From Ignavibacteriota bacterium (GTDB lineage: Bacteria > Bacteroidota > Ignavibacteria > UBA10030 > UBA6906), in NCBI GenBank assembly GCA_016707525.1, contig JADJHP010000004.1, positions 124,001-188,000 of the forward strand: DNA of 64,000 nucleotides. The letters are read 5' to 3'. A program made the position numbers and the translations under genes. This document shows, piece after piece, positions 42,774 through 50,943 of this stretch (within the stretch, counting starts at the first letter, position 1; every line of letters starts with the position of its first letter). A model generated the notes under the pieces. The model did not search any database, had not been told where the DNA came from, and was given only the letters and a program-made list of their open reading frames with translations.

Positions 42774-44195
42774 TTAGACAAAGTTGAGTGTACCGCCGAA
42801 CGCCAGCCGGCGGGTCCGTGCAAAGTGCCGCGGCGTGCACACGCCTTCGCCCGTCGGACTGGACACCGTATGCGAGAAGGTGCCCTCTCCCGCCATGCCG
42901 CCCAGGCCCACAAGGCTCGAGCCATTGACGACCGTGATGGAGGTATTCATGATCTGCCCGAACCGTGTGATGGTGTCGAGGTTGTTCGAGTGGATCATGG
43001 CCGTATGGCCATACCGGTGTTCCGCTTTCTTCGCCATCGCGATGCCCTCTTCCACATCTTTCACGCGGACGACGGGCATGTAGGGCATCATCTGCTCCTC
43101 CTGCACGAAGAGGCAGTCGAAGTCCGCTTCTCCGAAGAGAAGGCGGACATCCTCACCGACCGACAGGCCTGCCGCACGGGCCAGGACCGACGCATTCTTG
43201 CCGACGAAATCGCGGCTGGTGGTCACCTCGCCCCTGTCATTCTTCGGGAACGCCTTTGCTGCGAGGGCCTTCACCTGGTCGCGGGTCAGGCGCACGGCAC
43301 CGGCCCGGGCCATCGCATCCATGAAGCGGTTGTACACCGCATCGACCACGAAGGCTTCCTTCTCGGCGATGCAGAGGATATTATTGTCGAACGACGCACC
43401 ATCGATGATGTGCCGGGCTGCGCGGTCAAGATCCGCGGTCTCATCCACCAGCACGGGCGGGTTCCCCGGCCCGGCCGCGATCACCTTCTTGCCCGCGGAG
43501 AACGCCGCTTTCACGAGTCCCGGCCCGCCCGTTGCGCCGATGAGCCGCACGGACTTGTCACGGAACAACGTATTGGCACTTTCGATCGTCGGCTCGGCAG
43601 CCATCGTCGCCAGATTCGCCGGCCCGCCATTGTCGCGGATGGCTTTGTTGAACAATCCGAGTGCATAGGCCGAAACCTTCTTCGCCGCAGGATGCACATT
43701 GAAGACGACCGCGTTACCGGGGGCGATGATGATCGCCAGGCTATTGAAGAGCACGGGGACGGGGTGGGTGGACGGTGTCACCGCGCCCACGACCCCATAG
43801 GGAGCATAATCCTCGACCACAAGCCCCTTGTTGCCGGTCCACGTCCGGGGTTCGAGATCCTCGAGGCCCGGCGTCGCGTTCGCGGCATTATGGATCTTCA
43901 CGATCTTGTCGGCCACGCGGCCGAGGCCCGTCTCTTCCCACTCGCGGCGGGCGAAGTCCTCGGCATGCGCATGCATCACGGCACGCAGGGCATCGATGAC
44001 CTTCGTCTTGACGGCACGCGGCGTTGCGGCCCAGACGGGCTGCGCAACTCGTGCCGCCGCCAGGGCATCTTCGATGCGGTCAAAGATCCCCGACTCCGGG
44101 GAGGCCACCGGTGTGGGGCCTGACACTTTCCCTTCGGCCTTCAACCGTGCAACGACGGTTTCAACAATAGCGCTGATTTCTTTCTGATCTATCAC
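42774..44195 (-). CDS. CoA-acylating aldehyde dehydrogenase of the microcompartment (PduP-like)
   Basis: 473 residues from GTG 44195. The catalytic Cys is in FDNNILCIAEKE and the nucleotide loop in IGATGGPGLVKAA, with PSTHPVPVLFNSL as in PduP/EutE. It oxidises an aldehyde to acyl-CoA with NAD+. The N-terminus (ISAIVETVVARLKAEGK followed by a Pro-rich linker) is a typical encapsulation helix. By context the aldehyde is lactaldehyde or propionaldehyde. The enzyme makes NADH inside the shell, but no alcohol or lactate dehydrogenase to recycle it is present in the window. Confidence 0.93.
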   Translation of the reverse strand: MIDQKEISAIVETVVARLKAEGKVSGPTPVASPESGIFDRIEDALAAARVAQPVWAATPRAVKTKVIDALRAVMHAHAEDFARREWEETGLGRVADKIVKIHNAANATPGLEDLEPRTWTGNKGLVVEDYAPYGVVGAVTPSTHPVPVLFNSLAIIIAPGNAVVFNVHPAAKKVSAYALGLFNKAIRDNGGPANLATMAAEPTIESANTLFRDKSVRLIGATGGPGLVKAAFSAGKKVIAAGPGNPPVLVDETADLDRAARHIIDGASFDNNILCIAEKEAFVVDAVYNRFMDAMARAGAVRLTRDQVKALAAKAFPKNDRGEVTTSRDFVGKNASVLARAAGLSVGEDVRLLFGEADFDCLFVQEEQMMPYMPVVRVKDVEEGIAMAKKAEHRYGHTAMIHSNNLDTITRFGQIMNTSITVVNGSSLVGLGGMAGEGTFSHTVSSPTGEGVCTPRHFARTRRLAFGGTLNFV

Positions 44196-44240
44196 GTACG
44201 ATTCCCGTGTTCATGGATATTCATTTTAAGCAATTCAGAT

Positions 44241-44260
44241 ATCAGATTTCGTTATCTGAT
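44241..44260. other. Hairpin in the AT-rich gap between pduL and the aldehyde dehydrogenase
   Basis: ATCAGAT (44241-44247) pairs perfectly with ATCTGAT (44254-44260) around a 6-nt loop, in the only clearly AT-rich stretch of the locus. It could stabilise or divide the operon message, for example to set different levels of PduL and dehydrogenase. Confidence 0.4.
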
Positions 44261-44262
44261 TC

Positions 44263-44913
44263 TTAATTGAGTATTTCCCCCACAGCACCCATCCCCAATC
44301 CCGCCGCGTTCGCCTCATCCGTATCGATATGCATCTCCCGCTTCGCGTTCTTGCCCACGCGGATGAGCACTTCGTTGAACGTGACCGACATGGGACCCGC
44401 GGTCTTCACACTCACCATCTGTCCGTTCTTCAGGCCAAGCGACGCGGCATCATCTTCACCGATATGGACGTGCCGCAACGCGCGGATGCACCCTTCCGGC
44501 AGATGCAGCACTCCCTTCGGCCCGATGATCACCACCGGATGCGTGCCGGCGATGTCGCCCGAGTTGCGCGGCGGAAGGTTCATTCCCAGGTAGCGGCCGT
44601 CGGTGTACGAAAGTTCGACCTGCGTGATCTTGCGTACCGGGCCGAGGATGCGTACCTGTTCGAACACACGGCGGTTGCTCCCGACCACTGTCACGGTCTC
44701 ATTCGCCGCGAATTCGCCCGTCTGCATCAGGTCCTTGAATTTCGTCAGTTGCGCCCCCGGGCCAAAGAGCACCTCAAGATGGTCCTGCCGGATGTGGCAA
44801 TGGCGGGCGGAGATATTCACAGGGACGCTCCGGCCTGTCGCCCGGATGCCACGGCCTTCGAGTGCGTCGCGCACCGCCTGTTCAATGTATGCGCGGAGAT
44901 CCTGAGGGGTCAT
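44263..44913 (-). CDS. pduL: Phosphotransacylase of the microcompartment, PduL type
   Basis: 216 residues. The two PduL halves show their metal-binding motifs: NISARHCHIRQDHLEVLFG, then RALRHVHIGEDDAASLGL and REMHIDTDEANAAGLG. It exchanges CoA for phosphate on acyl-CoA, which recycles CoA inside the compartment. The N-terminus (LRAYIEQAVRDALEGRG) is a predicted encapsulation helix before the core. The start overlaps the stop of the preceding pentamer gene by ATGA. Confidence 0.95.
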   Translation of the reverse strand: MTPQDLRAYIEQAVRDALEGRGIRATGRSVPVNISARHCHIRQDHLEVLFGPGAQLTKFKDLMQTGEFAANETVTVVGSNRRVFEQVRILGPVRKITQVELSYTDGRYLGMNLPPRNSGDIAGTHPVVIIGPKGVLHLPEGCIRALRHVHIGEDDAASLGLKNGQMVSVKTAGPMSVTFNEVLIRVGKNAKREMHIDTDEANAAGLGMGAVGEILN

Positions 44914-45194
44914 ACCTTTTTCTGCCGGGATTCAAGATGATCGACGATGCCTACGACGACGCTCCGGAGCGGCTGCCGGGCAGAGAATCCGAGGATCTCG
45001 ATGGCTGCGCGACCTTCAGAGGCGACAAGAACGGTATTGCCTTCACCGGCGCCGACGGTATCCACTGCGACCATCGTTCCGGACTTCAATGTGCCGTCGG
45101 GCGCAACGGGCCTGACGATCAGGAGTTTCTGGTGATCGTACGACGGGTGTTTGATCGTTGACACGATGGAGCCGACCACCTTGCAGAGGATCAT
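44910..45194 (-). CDS. BMC vertex protein, EutN/CcmL family (copy 1)
   Basis: 94 residues. MILCKVVGSIVSTIKHP, KLLIVRPVAPDG, VAVDTVGAGEGNTVLVASEGRA and VVVGIVDHLE match the EutN/CcmL (Pfam03319) pentamer fold that closes the shell vertices. It overlaps pduL at its end and the second pentamer gene at its start, each by four bases. Confidence 0.95.
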   Translation of the reverse strand: MILCKVVGSIVSTIKHPSYDHQKLLIVRPVAPDGTLKSGTMVAVDTVGAGEGNTVLVASEGRAAIEILGFSARQPLRSVVVGIVDHLESRQKKV

Positions 45195-45471
45195 GCGTCC
45201 GCTCCAGACCCGACGTCCAGCCGGTCCACAAGACCGACGATGCTTGCATCGCTGGGGATCTGACGGTCAGGAAAGGCGAAGGTGGCCTCGGCGCCGCCGA
45301 CCCAGAAGACGGTGTCGCCTTCGCGGGAACCGATCGTGTCAACGACCACAAGCTCTCCGCCCACATTCTTCCCTCTTCGTCGATCGGCTGCATGGTGTAG
45401 AGCGTCAGGCCGTTCAACTTCTTGTCCTTGATCGTGGCCCACACCTTGCCTGTCACTCTGCCAAGCTTCAT
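45191..45471 (-). pseudogene. BMC vertex protein, EutN/CcmL family (copy 2), one-base frameshift
   Basis: ATG 45471 opens MKLGRVTGKVWATIKDKK and continues LTLYTMQPIDEEG. The rest of the domain (NVGGELVVVDTIGSREGD, ASIVGLVDRLDVGSG) is in another frame and ends at 45191. Restoring one G in the GGG run (CCC at 45372-45374 on the plus strand) gives a continuous, family-typical sequence EEGKNVGGEL and a 93-residue protein. A lost homopolymer base is therefore likely. If the deletion is real, this vertex protein is not made. Confidence 0.8.
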
Positions 45472-45472
45472 G

Positions 45473-45766
45473 TCAGCCGTTCTTCCTGAAGACCGACTTC
45501 CCTTTGTACTCGATGGAATCCACGATGGCGACGATGCTGGTATCCGTGGGGACATTCGCAAAATCATCCACCTGTCGTGCGGAGCTGCCGCGGACCACGA
45601 TAACGACCTCGCCTTCCCCTGCCCCGATGGCATCCACGGCAACCACATGATTGCTCCCGGCCGAGGTGTCCGGCCCGATCAGGTTCACAAGGAGGAGTTT
45701 GTACCCCTTGAGCCTGCCGGTCTTTGCCGTCGAGACCACCGTACCTTCAACGCGTCCGAGTTCCAT
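45473..45766 (-). CDS. BMC vertex protein, EutN/CcmL family (copy 3), first gene of the locus
   Basis: 97 residues from ATG 45766, with AGGTGG about 8 nt upstream; the in-frame start at 45790 adds residues without a ribosome binding site. MELGRVEGTVVSTAKTG, KLLLVNLIGPD, VAVDAIGAGEGEVVIVV and SIVAIVDSIEYKGKSVF fit the pentamer family. The next gene begins 1 nt after the stop. The locus therefore encodes three different vertex proteins for one hexamer. Confidence 0.94.
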   Translation of the reverse strand: MELGRVEGTVVSTAKTGRLKGYKLLLVNLIGPDTSAGSNHVVAVDAIGAGEGEVVIVVRGSSARQVDDFANVPTDTSIVAIVDSIEYKGKSVFRKNG

Positions 45767-45809
45767 GGATGTTCCACCTATGAAAGACAATGTTAGTAAT
45801 GAAATCTAC

Positions 45810-45865
45810 GAAACGGGCGGCTGAGATTCCACCACGGCGCCCCACTTCTTCCCGCCGCCCGTTTC
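45810..45865. other. 12-bp perfect inverted repeat between the thioesterase and microcompartment genes
   Basis: GAAACGGGCGGC (45810-45821) and GCCGCCCGTTTC (45854-45865) flank 32 nt. On the minus strand the hairpin begins at the thioesterase stop and ends about 45 nt before the first vertex gene. It could end the upstream transcript, or serve as an operator for the microcompartment genes. No long T-run follows. Confidence 0.45.
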
Positions 45866-46316
45866 ACCCTTGCTTCGCACCTGATGGGGGCGCCGGGGGC
45901 ACGTGCACGCGGAACGCCTCAGGCATCGGAACGACCCTGCGGCGGCCGTAGTCGAAGAACGCGATACCGGTCTTGACCCGCGCAACTTCTTTCTGGCTCT
46001 CCCGGTTGCTCATCCGGTACAGGATGTCGCAGCCAGTCGCCTGGGGATCGGACAGTGCCACCTCGACGACGAGGACGTCACCATAGAACGCCTCCGACCG
46101 GTAGACCACGACCGCATCGAGCATGATCAACCCTGCGCCTGCAACGTCCTGCTCTGTATGGCCCATGGACCCGAGAAAGCGGAGCCGGGCTTCGTGCGCG
46201 ATGGCGAGCACGGCATCATTGCCGAGATGCCCGCCGTAGTTGATGTCCCCGATCCGGACCGGTATCTCCGTCGAGAATGGGAAGCGCTCCGGCATGTCCA
46301 GTGTGATCCGCCCCAT
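45864..46316 (-). CDS. Hotdog-fold acyl-CoA thioesterase
   Basis: 150 residues from ATG 46316. The 4HBT pattern is clear: FSTEIPVRIGDINYGGHLGNDAVLAIAHEARLRF has the conserved Asp and the helix of YbgC-like enzymes, followed by VVVYRSEAFYGDVLVVEV. It hydrolyses acyl-CoA; chain length is unknown. The ATG is 7 nt after the S46 peptidase stop, so it belongs to the long operon from the right rather than to the microcompartment. Confidence 0.85.
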   Translation of the reverse strand: MGRITLDMPERFPFSTEIPVRIGDINYGGHLGNDAVLAIAHEARLRFLGSMGHTEQDVAGAGLIMLDAVVVYRSEAFYGDVLVVEVALSDPQATGCDILYRMSNRESQKEVARVKTGIAFFDYGRRRVVPMPEAFRVHVPPAPPSGAKQG

Positions 46317-46323
46317 GGAAGTC

Positions 46324-48474
46324 CTAGACCCCCAATTCCCTGAGGATGTGCGTGGCCCCGCCAACGTTCTCCGTCACCCAGAGCACGTAGCGAATATCGA
46401 CGGCGATCGACCGGCTATACTCTGCACTCCAGGCATAGTCGTTGATGGTGGCTTCGAAGGTGCGATCGAAATTGACCCCGACGACTTCGCCCGCGGCATT
46501 CATGACCGGGCTTCCGGAATTCCCTCCGGTCGTATCAAGATCGTAGAGCATCGCGACGGGGAGCTGCTTTGACTCCGGGAGAACGAACCGGCCGAATCTC
46601 TTCTCAAGGTACAGCCTGATCACGACGTCCGGGGTATTATACGGTTCGATCCCCGTCTTTTCGATCACGCCGCGCAGCGTTGTGAACGGACGGTACACCG
46701 TGGCATCAGCAGGCGCATATCCCCGCACATGTCCCAGCGTGAGCCGCATTGTGCTGTTCGCATCAGGAATGAACGAGGTCTTCTGGAACGCCATCTTGAC
46801 CTCGACAAGGTCGGCGTGCAGGCGCGTGAGCTGGCCGTCGGTCTCCTGCCGGTCGGCCCTGCGCTGCTGGTACACGGGCGCAAGGGCAAGAGCAAGGCGG
46901 ATGAACGGGTCGGGCGACATCGCCATTGCTTCCACAGGACCATCCATGAGGGCGAATACCGCTTCCGGGGTCCGGAGTGTGGCAGCACGGTACATCCCAT
47001 CAAGCCACAGATCCATCCCTCCTGCCTGATCGATGGCCATGAACAGGGAATCCAGAACCTTTCCGGCCTTGCCCGCGGGAAGTTTCCGCATCCGTTCCAG
47101 GAGGTTCGCGAACAGCGCGCGGTCCACGGGTTCATGGAAGTTCTTCAGTGCGAGACGGACATTATCCTTCGTCCGCCCGAGATTCTTCTCCATGAATGCT
47201 GATTCCCTCTGGAGGTCCGCCTTCTTCACCTCCCGGCTCCCTTCCGTAGCGGTCGTTGCCAGCGAGAGGTATGCCGAACTTGACCTGAGGTTGTCGAAGA
47301 GCGCATCCTCCCGCGCCGTGGCGGTCAGCCCGGCATAGACCTCGCCCAGGCCCTGCAGCATCGTGCCGAATTTTGCCTTCATCGCCGGATCGGCATCGAT
47401 GAAGGCCTGCATCCTGCGCTCTTCCTCCTGCTTCTTCGTGACGAGTGCAAGCCGGTGGAGTCCCTGAAATTTGCCGCGGGCGTTCTTCGACGTATTCGCG
47501 AGCCCCTTCACCCGTGCATCGTACTTCAATGCGATGCTCCGGTCGGATGACCCCATGCGGGTCATGGTTGCGATCTGCCATTCCAACAGGTCCACGACAG
47601 CCGGCAGCCGGCCATCACGTTCGTACGCAAGGAAGTGCGATGTGCGATGGCGGAATGTTCGGCCCGGATACCCGAGAATGAACACCGGATCCTCCTCGGC
47701 GACGCCGTTCGGCTGGATCCGGAGGAATTTCTTCGGATGGTAGGGCACGTTCTGTGGTGCGTAGTCCGCCGGTGAGCCATCGGGCGCAACATACGCGCGC
47801 AGGAAAGAGAAATCGCCCGTGTGGCGCGGCCACATCCAGTTATCCTCTTCTCCGCCGAATTCCCCGATCCCCCGGGGCGGAACGTACACGAGGCGGACAT
47901 CACGCAGGAAGGTATACACGAACAGCACGTAGGTACGGCCGGCGAACATCTCCGCAACCTCGGCACGTTTGCCGGGCAGGGCCTTCTCTGCATCGGCCAC
48001 GATCTCCCGGGTGCGTGCCGTGATCGCGCGCGTCCGCTCACCGGGCGTCATCCGATCGGTCAGCGCGCCAAGCACGTCCGCGGAGACATCGCGATACGAA
48101 TCGATGATCCGGACCGTATTGCCACGCGCCCGGATCTCCGATGCCCGGTCGTTCGCCAGAAAGCCGTGAGTCACATAGTCGTGTTGCGGGGTGCTTGCCG
48201 CCTGTACCGCCCCGAAGGCGCAATGGTGGTTGGTGAGGATGAGCCCATCCGCCGACACGAACGAGCCCGTGCACCCCCCGATGTTCACGATCGCGTCGAT
48301 CAGGCTTGTGCCGCCGGGGTTATAGATGTCCCGCACATCGAGATGCAGCCCCTTCGCACGGAGATCAAGTCCATGCAGGTCCGTGATGGGATACATCCCC
48401 TCATCGGCAAAGGACGTGGGGTGCAGGCACAGAGCTACAGCCAGTACTGCCAGGGTGACACAGGAGCGACGCAT
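46324..48474 (-). CDS. S46 family dipeptidyl-peptidase (DPP7/DPP11 type)
   Basis: 716 residues from ATG 48474, the normal S46 length. A signal peptide (LAVLAVALCLHPTSFA) precedes YPITDLHGLDLRAKGL. Catalytic His is in ILTNHHCAFGAVQ (about residue 83-84) and Ser in TTGGNSGSPVMNA near the C-terminus; the helical cap lies between. These enzymes remove dipeptides from peptide N-termini in the periplasm. After GVNFD an Arg follows (GVNFDRTFEA). Characterised DPP11 has Arg in this region and cuts after Asp/Glu, whereas DPP7 has Gly, so Asp/Glu preference is inferred. S46 peptidases are typical of Bacteroidota and relatives. Confidence 0.93.
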   Translation of the reverse strand: MRRSCVTLAVLAVALCLHPTSFADEGMYPITDLHGLDLRAKGLHLDVRDIYNPGGTSLIDAIVNIGGCTGSFVSADGLILTNHHCAFGAVQAASTPQHDYVTHGFLANDRASEIRARGNTVRIIDSYRDVSADVLGALTDRMTPGERTRAITARTREIVADAEKALPGKRAEVAEMFAGRTYVLFVYTFLRDVRLVYVPPRGIGEFGGEEDNWMWPRHTGDFSFLRAYVAPDGSPADYAPQNVPYHPKKFLRIQPNGVAEEDPVFILGYPGRTFRHRTSHFLAYERDGRLPAVVDLLEWQIATMTRMGSSDRSIALKYDARVKGLANTSKNARGKFQGLHRLALVTKKQEEERRMQAFIDADPAMKAKFGTMLQGLGEVYAGLTATAREDALFDNLRSSSAYLSLATTATEGSREVKKADLQRESAFMEKNLGRTKDNVRLALKNFHEPVDRALFANLLERMRKLPAGKAGKVLDSLFMAIDQAGGMDLWLDGMYRAATLRTPEAVFALMDGPVEAMAMSPDPFIRLALALAPVYQQRRADRQETDGQLTRLHADLVEVKMAFQKTSFIPDANSTMRLTLGHVRGYAPADATVYRPFTTLRGVIEKTGIEPYNTPDVVIRLYLEKRFGRFVLPESKQLPVAMLYDLDTTGGNSGSPVMNAAGEVVGVNFDRTFEATINDYAWSAEYSRSIAVDIRYVLWVTENVGGATHILRELGV

Positions 48475-48499
48475 GGAACGATTCCTTCCTGAGAGTGGA

Positions 48500-50935
48500 T
48501 CACAACACACGCACGACGACCAGGGTCATATCGTCATGCTGCGGTACATTGCCGGTGAACGCCGCGACATCGGCACAGATGGATTGGATGAGCGCGGAAG
48601 CACTCTGCGCCCGGTGGCGCGAGATAGCCGCGAGGAGCCGCTCCTCACCGAATTCCTCGCCGTCCGCCGTCATCGCTTCCGTGAATCCGTCGGTATAGAA
48701 CGCCAGCACCTGGCCGGATGCCAACTGCAATTCCTGCTCTTCGAGCACGGCATCAAAGACCGTTCCGTTCTCAAGCCCGAGCGCCATACCGCGCGGCGAC
48801 ACCGAGGAGCCCTGGCCGCCTGCGCCCTGAATGAGGATCACCGGACACTGGCCGGCACGTGCATACCGGATCTTCCTGTTGCTCACGTCGAGGATGGCGT
48901 AGAACATGCTGACGAACGAATTGCGTTCGATGGTGCGGTACATCAGGCTGTTGACCTTGATGAGCACCGACCGCGGCGACACCCCTTCTTCGGCGTGCGA
49001 TTGCAGGATGCCCTTGGTCAGGGTCATATAGATGGCAGCGGGAACGCCCTTCCCTGAAACGTCGCCCAGGGCGATGCCGATGCGGTTATCGGGCAGGGAC
49101 ACGAAATCATAGTAGTCGCCCCCCACCTCCTTCGCGGGGATACAGATCCCGGCGATGTCGAATCCGCCGATCTCTGGCTGGGATTTCGGGAGGAGACTGA
49201 TCTGCACATTGCGTGCGATCTCCAGCTCCTTTTCCATACGCTCGCGTTCGCTGATCCTCTGGATGTGTGTCGGCCGTGTCTCGCCCGTGAACGCAAAATG
49301 CCGGTTCCGCATCACGCCGATGATGCCGACGACCACAGGAACCATCATGATCGCCGCAAAGAGCACGCCCATGATGCGTCCATATCCTCCGGTCGATGCG
49401 AGCATAGGAACCGCAGCGGAGAGTGCGGACATGCAGAAGTTCGCAACGATCGCTGTGACGGCATCATAGCGCAGATAGAGATAGGCCAGGAAGAGCCCGA
49501 ACACGGCCATGGCAAGGAATCCCACGATTGGACCGAATGATCCCAGGGGCTGGCTCCACAGCATGGACCCCGATGCGGTCCAGAGGAGGGTCGAGAGAAG
49601 GATCCCGGGCCAATGCCGGCGCGTCCTTTCCCGCATATAGCTCAGGAAGAAGATGCGGAAGACCACTTCGGTGAGGACAGCCGTCGCGAACATACCGAGG
49701 ATCGGTTGGAGCGCGGGAAGAAATGATTCCGGCACGCCATCCAGCGAGGCTGCCATGATGGAGAACCCTGGCCGGCCGGACATGACCGAGACGAAGATGG
49801 AGAGGATTCCGAGCGCCACCCCTGCCCAGGCATAGCCGAGGAGGAGGCCTGACCCCAGATCACGGGTGAAGTACTGCCGGAACAATGCGCTATCCACGCC
49901 GGTGAGCTTGGTCGGCGCAACGGACCGCGCAGAGGATTCACCGACGCTCCAGGCCGCGAAGGCAAGGACAGAGAAGAAGACCTGGATGATGAGGACCTGC
50001 ATGCCGACCATCACGAGGCGCGTGTTGGCCTTGTTCATATCACCGATGGCCAGGTGCGACGCCGACGACGGGTAGCTGTTGATCGTTGCCAGAACTGCCG
50101 CAAGATAGACGCCGGCGAAGAGCAGCAGTGCTGTCCGCACCCCCACCTCTCCCTCGTGGTATTTCCGGAGAAAGAGGATCACAATATAGAAGAACAGGAA
50201 GAACAGCAGCCCCATCGACACCGCATAGAAGAACGTCAGCAGGGTGAATGTGTCCAGGAACACCCGTTGTGCGTTGCCCGCGGGCCCGTACGAAACGCGG
50301 AAACCCCCGATGCTGTCCCCCTGCACCCGGACCGACACTGTCGTTTCGAGGGGATCCTGCGTCCTCACCCACACAAACTTATGATCGATCCGGTTCAACT
50401 GCTTCACATCGGAATCGGTCAACTGTTTGAATCCCGCAACCGACACATGGGAGCGTTCAAGGAACTCCTTAGCCAGGGCACGCGCGGCCTCATGATCGAT
50501 GGAAGGGAGGCGGAGCGTATCGGGGACCTGATATTCGAATCCGAGCGGCCTGCCACGGGGGCTCAACCACACCCGATAACTCCGCACGGACTGGCTCTGT
50601 GTGACCGACCGGTCGTACCAGCTCAGGGTCCACTCATGACTTGCACTGGTGTCGCTGCGAAAGAGTGCGTTGGCGCTCTCCATGCCCAACTGTTCCTGGA
50701 GTACCGTGTGCGTGGTGACATCGAACTCCACCCACGCATCCTGATGGAGATCCCTGGCATCGAAACCGAGAGTGCTCAGGTACTCTGCACCCCGGTGCAT
50801 GATCTCCGCCCGGCTGAGCGAGAGATCGAACGATGCCCCCGGGGCGATCCGTGGAAGACTCCACACGAACACGATCATGCCCCCGATCCCTGCCAGGAAG
50901 AGCAGGGCATGCCGGCGGAAGAATTCTGACACCAT
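48500..50935 (-). CDS. Membrane protein fusing a CPBP-like protease domain to a PP2C/SpoIIE phosphatase
   Basis: 811 residues. One membrane helix at ~12-30 is followed by a ~200-residue periplasmic region. A polytopic part (~235-545) contains AVLTEVVFRIFFLSYMRER, which resembles the EExxxR helix of CPBP intramembrane proteases but with Thr for the first Glu. After a short coiled linker (RERMEKELEIARNVQISLLP) comes a RsbU/SpoIIE-type phosphatase: VGGDYYDF, GDVSGKGVPAAIYM, YTDGFTEAM and HDDMTLVVV hold the metal-binding Asp residues. The phosphatase faces the cytoplasm and would act on anti-sigma-antagonist-like Ser/Thr phosphoproteins. It is co-directional with the cyclic-nucleotide-gated channel, 8 nt apart. 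Confidence 0.88.
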   Translation of the reverse strand: MVSEFFRRHALLFLAGIGGMIVFVWSLPRIAPGASFDLSLSRAEIMHRGAEYLSTLGFDARDLHQDAWVEFDVTTHTVLQEQLGMESANALFRSDTSASHEWTLSWYDRSVTQSQSVRSYRVWLSPRGRPLGFEYQVPDTLRLPSIDHEAARALAKEFLERSHVSVAGFKQLTDSDVKQLNRIDHKFVWVRTQDPLETTVSVRVQGDSIGGFRVSYGPAGNAQRVFLDTFTLLTFFYAVSMGLLFFLFFYIVILFLRKYHEGEVGVRTALLLFAGVYLAAVLATINSYPSSASHLAIGDMNKANTRLVMVGMQVLIIQVFFSVLAFAAWSVGESSARSVAPTKLTGVDSALFRQYFTRDLGSGLLLGYAWAGVALGILSIFVSVMSGRPGFSIMAASLDGVPESFLPALQPILGMFATAVLTEVVFRIFFLSYMRERTRRHWPGILLSTLLWTASGSMLWSQPLGSFGPIVGFLAMAVFGLFLAYLYLRYDAVTAIVANFCMSALSAAVPMLASTGGYGRIMGVLFAAIMMVPVVVGIIGVMRNRHFAFTGETRPTHIQRISERERMEKELEIARNVQISLLPKSQPEIGGFDIAGICIPAKEVGGDYYDFVSLPDNRIGIALGDVSGKGVPAAIYMTLTKGILQSHAEEGVSPRSVLIKVNSLMYRTIERNSFVSMFYAILDVSNRKIRYARAGQCPVILIQGAGGQGSSVSPRGMALGLENGTVFDAVLEEQELQLASGQVLAFYTDGFTEAMTADGEEFGEERLLAAISRHRAQSASALIQSICADVAAFTGNVPQHDDMTLVVVRVL

Positions 50936-50943
50936 AAATGTCC

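Noticed and set aside
42732..44123. Plus-strand frame of 463 codons opposite the aldehyde dehydrogenase
   Set aside because: The dehydrogenase on the minus strand has all catalytic motifs and operon context; the plus-strand product is His/Arg-rich without motifs.
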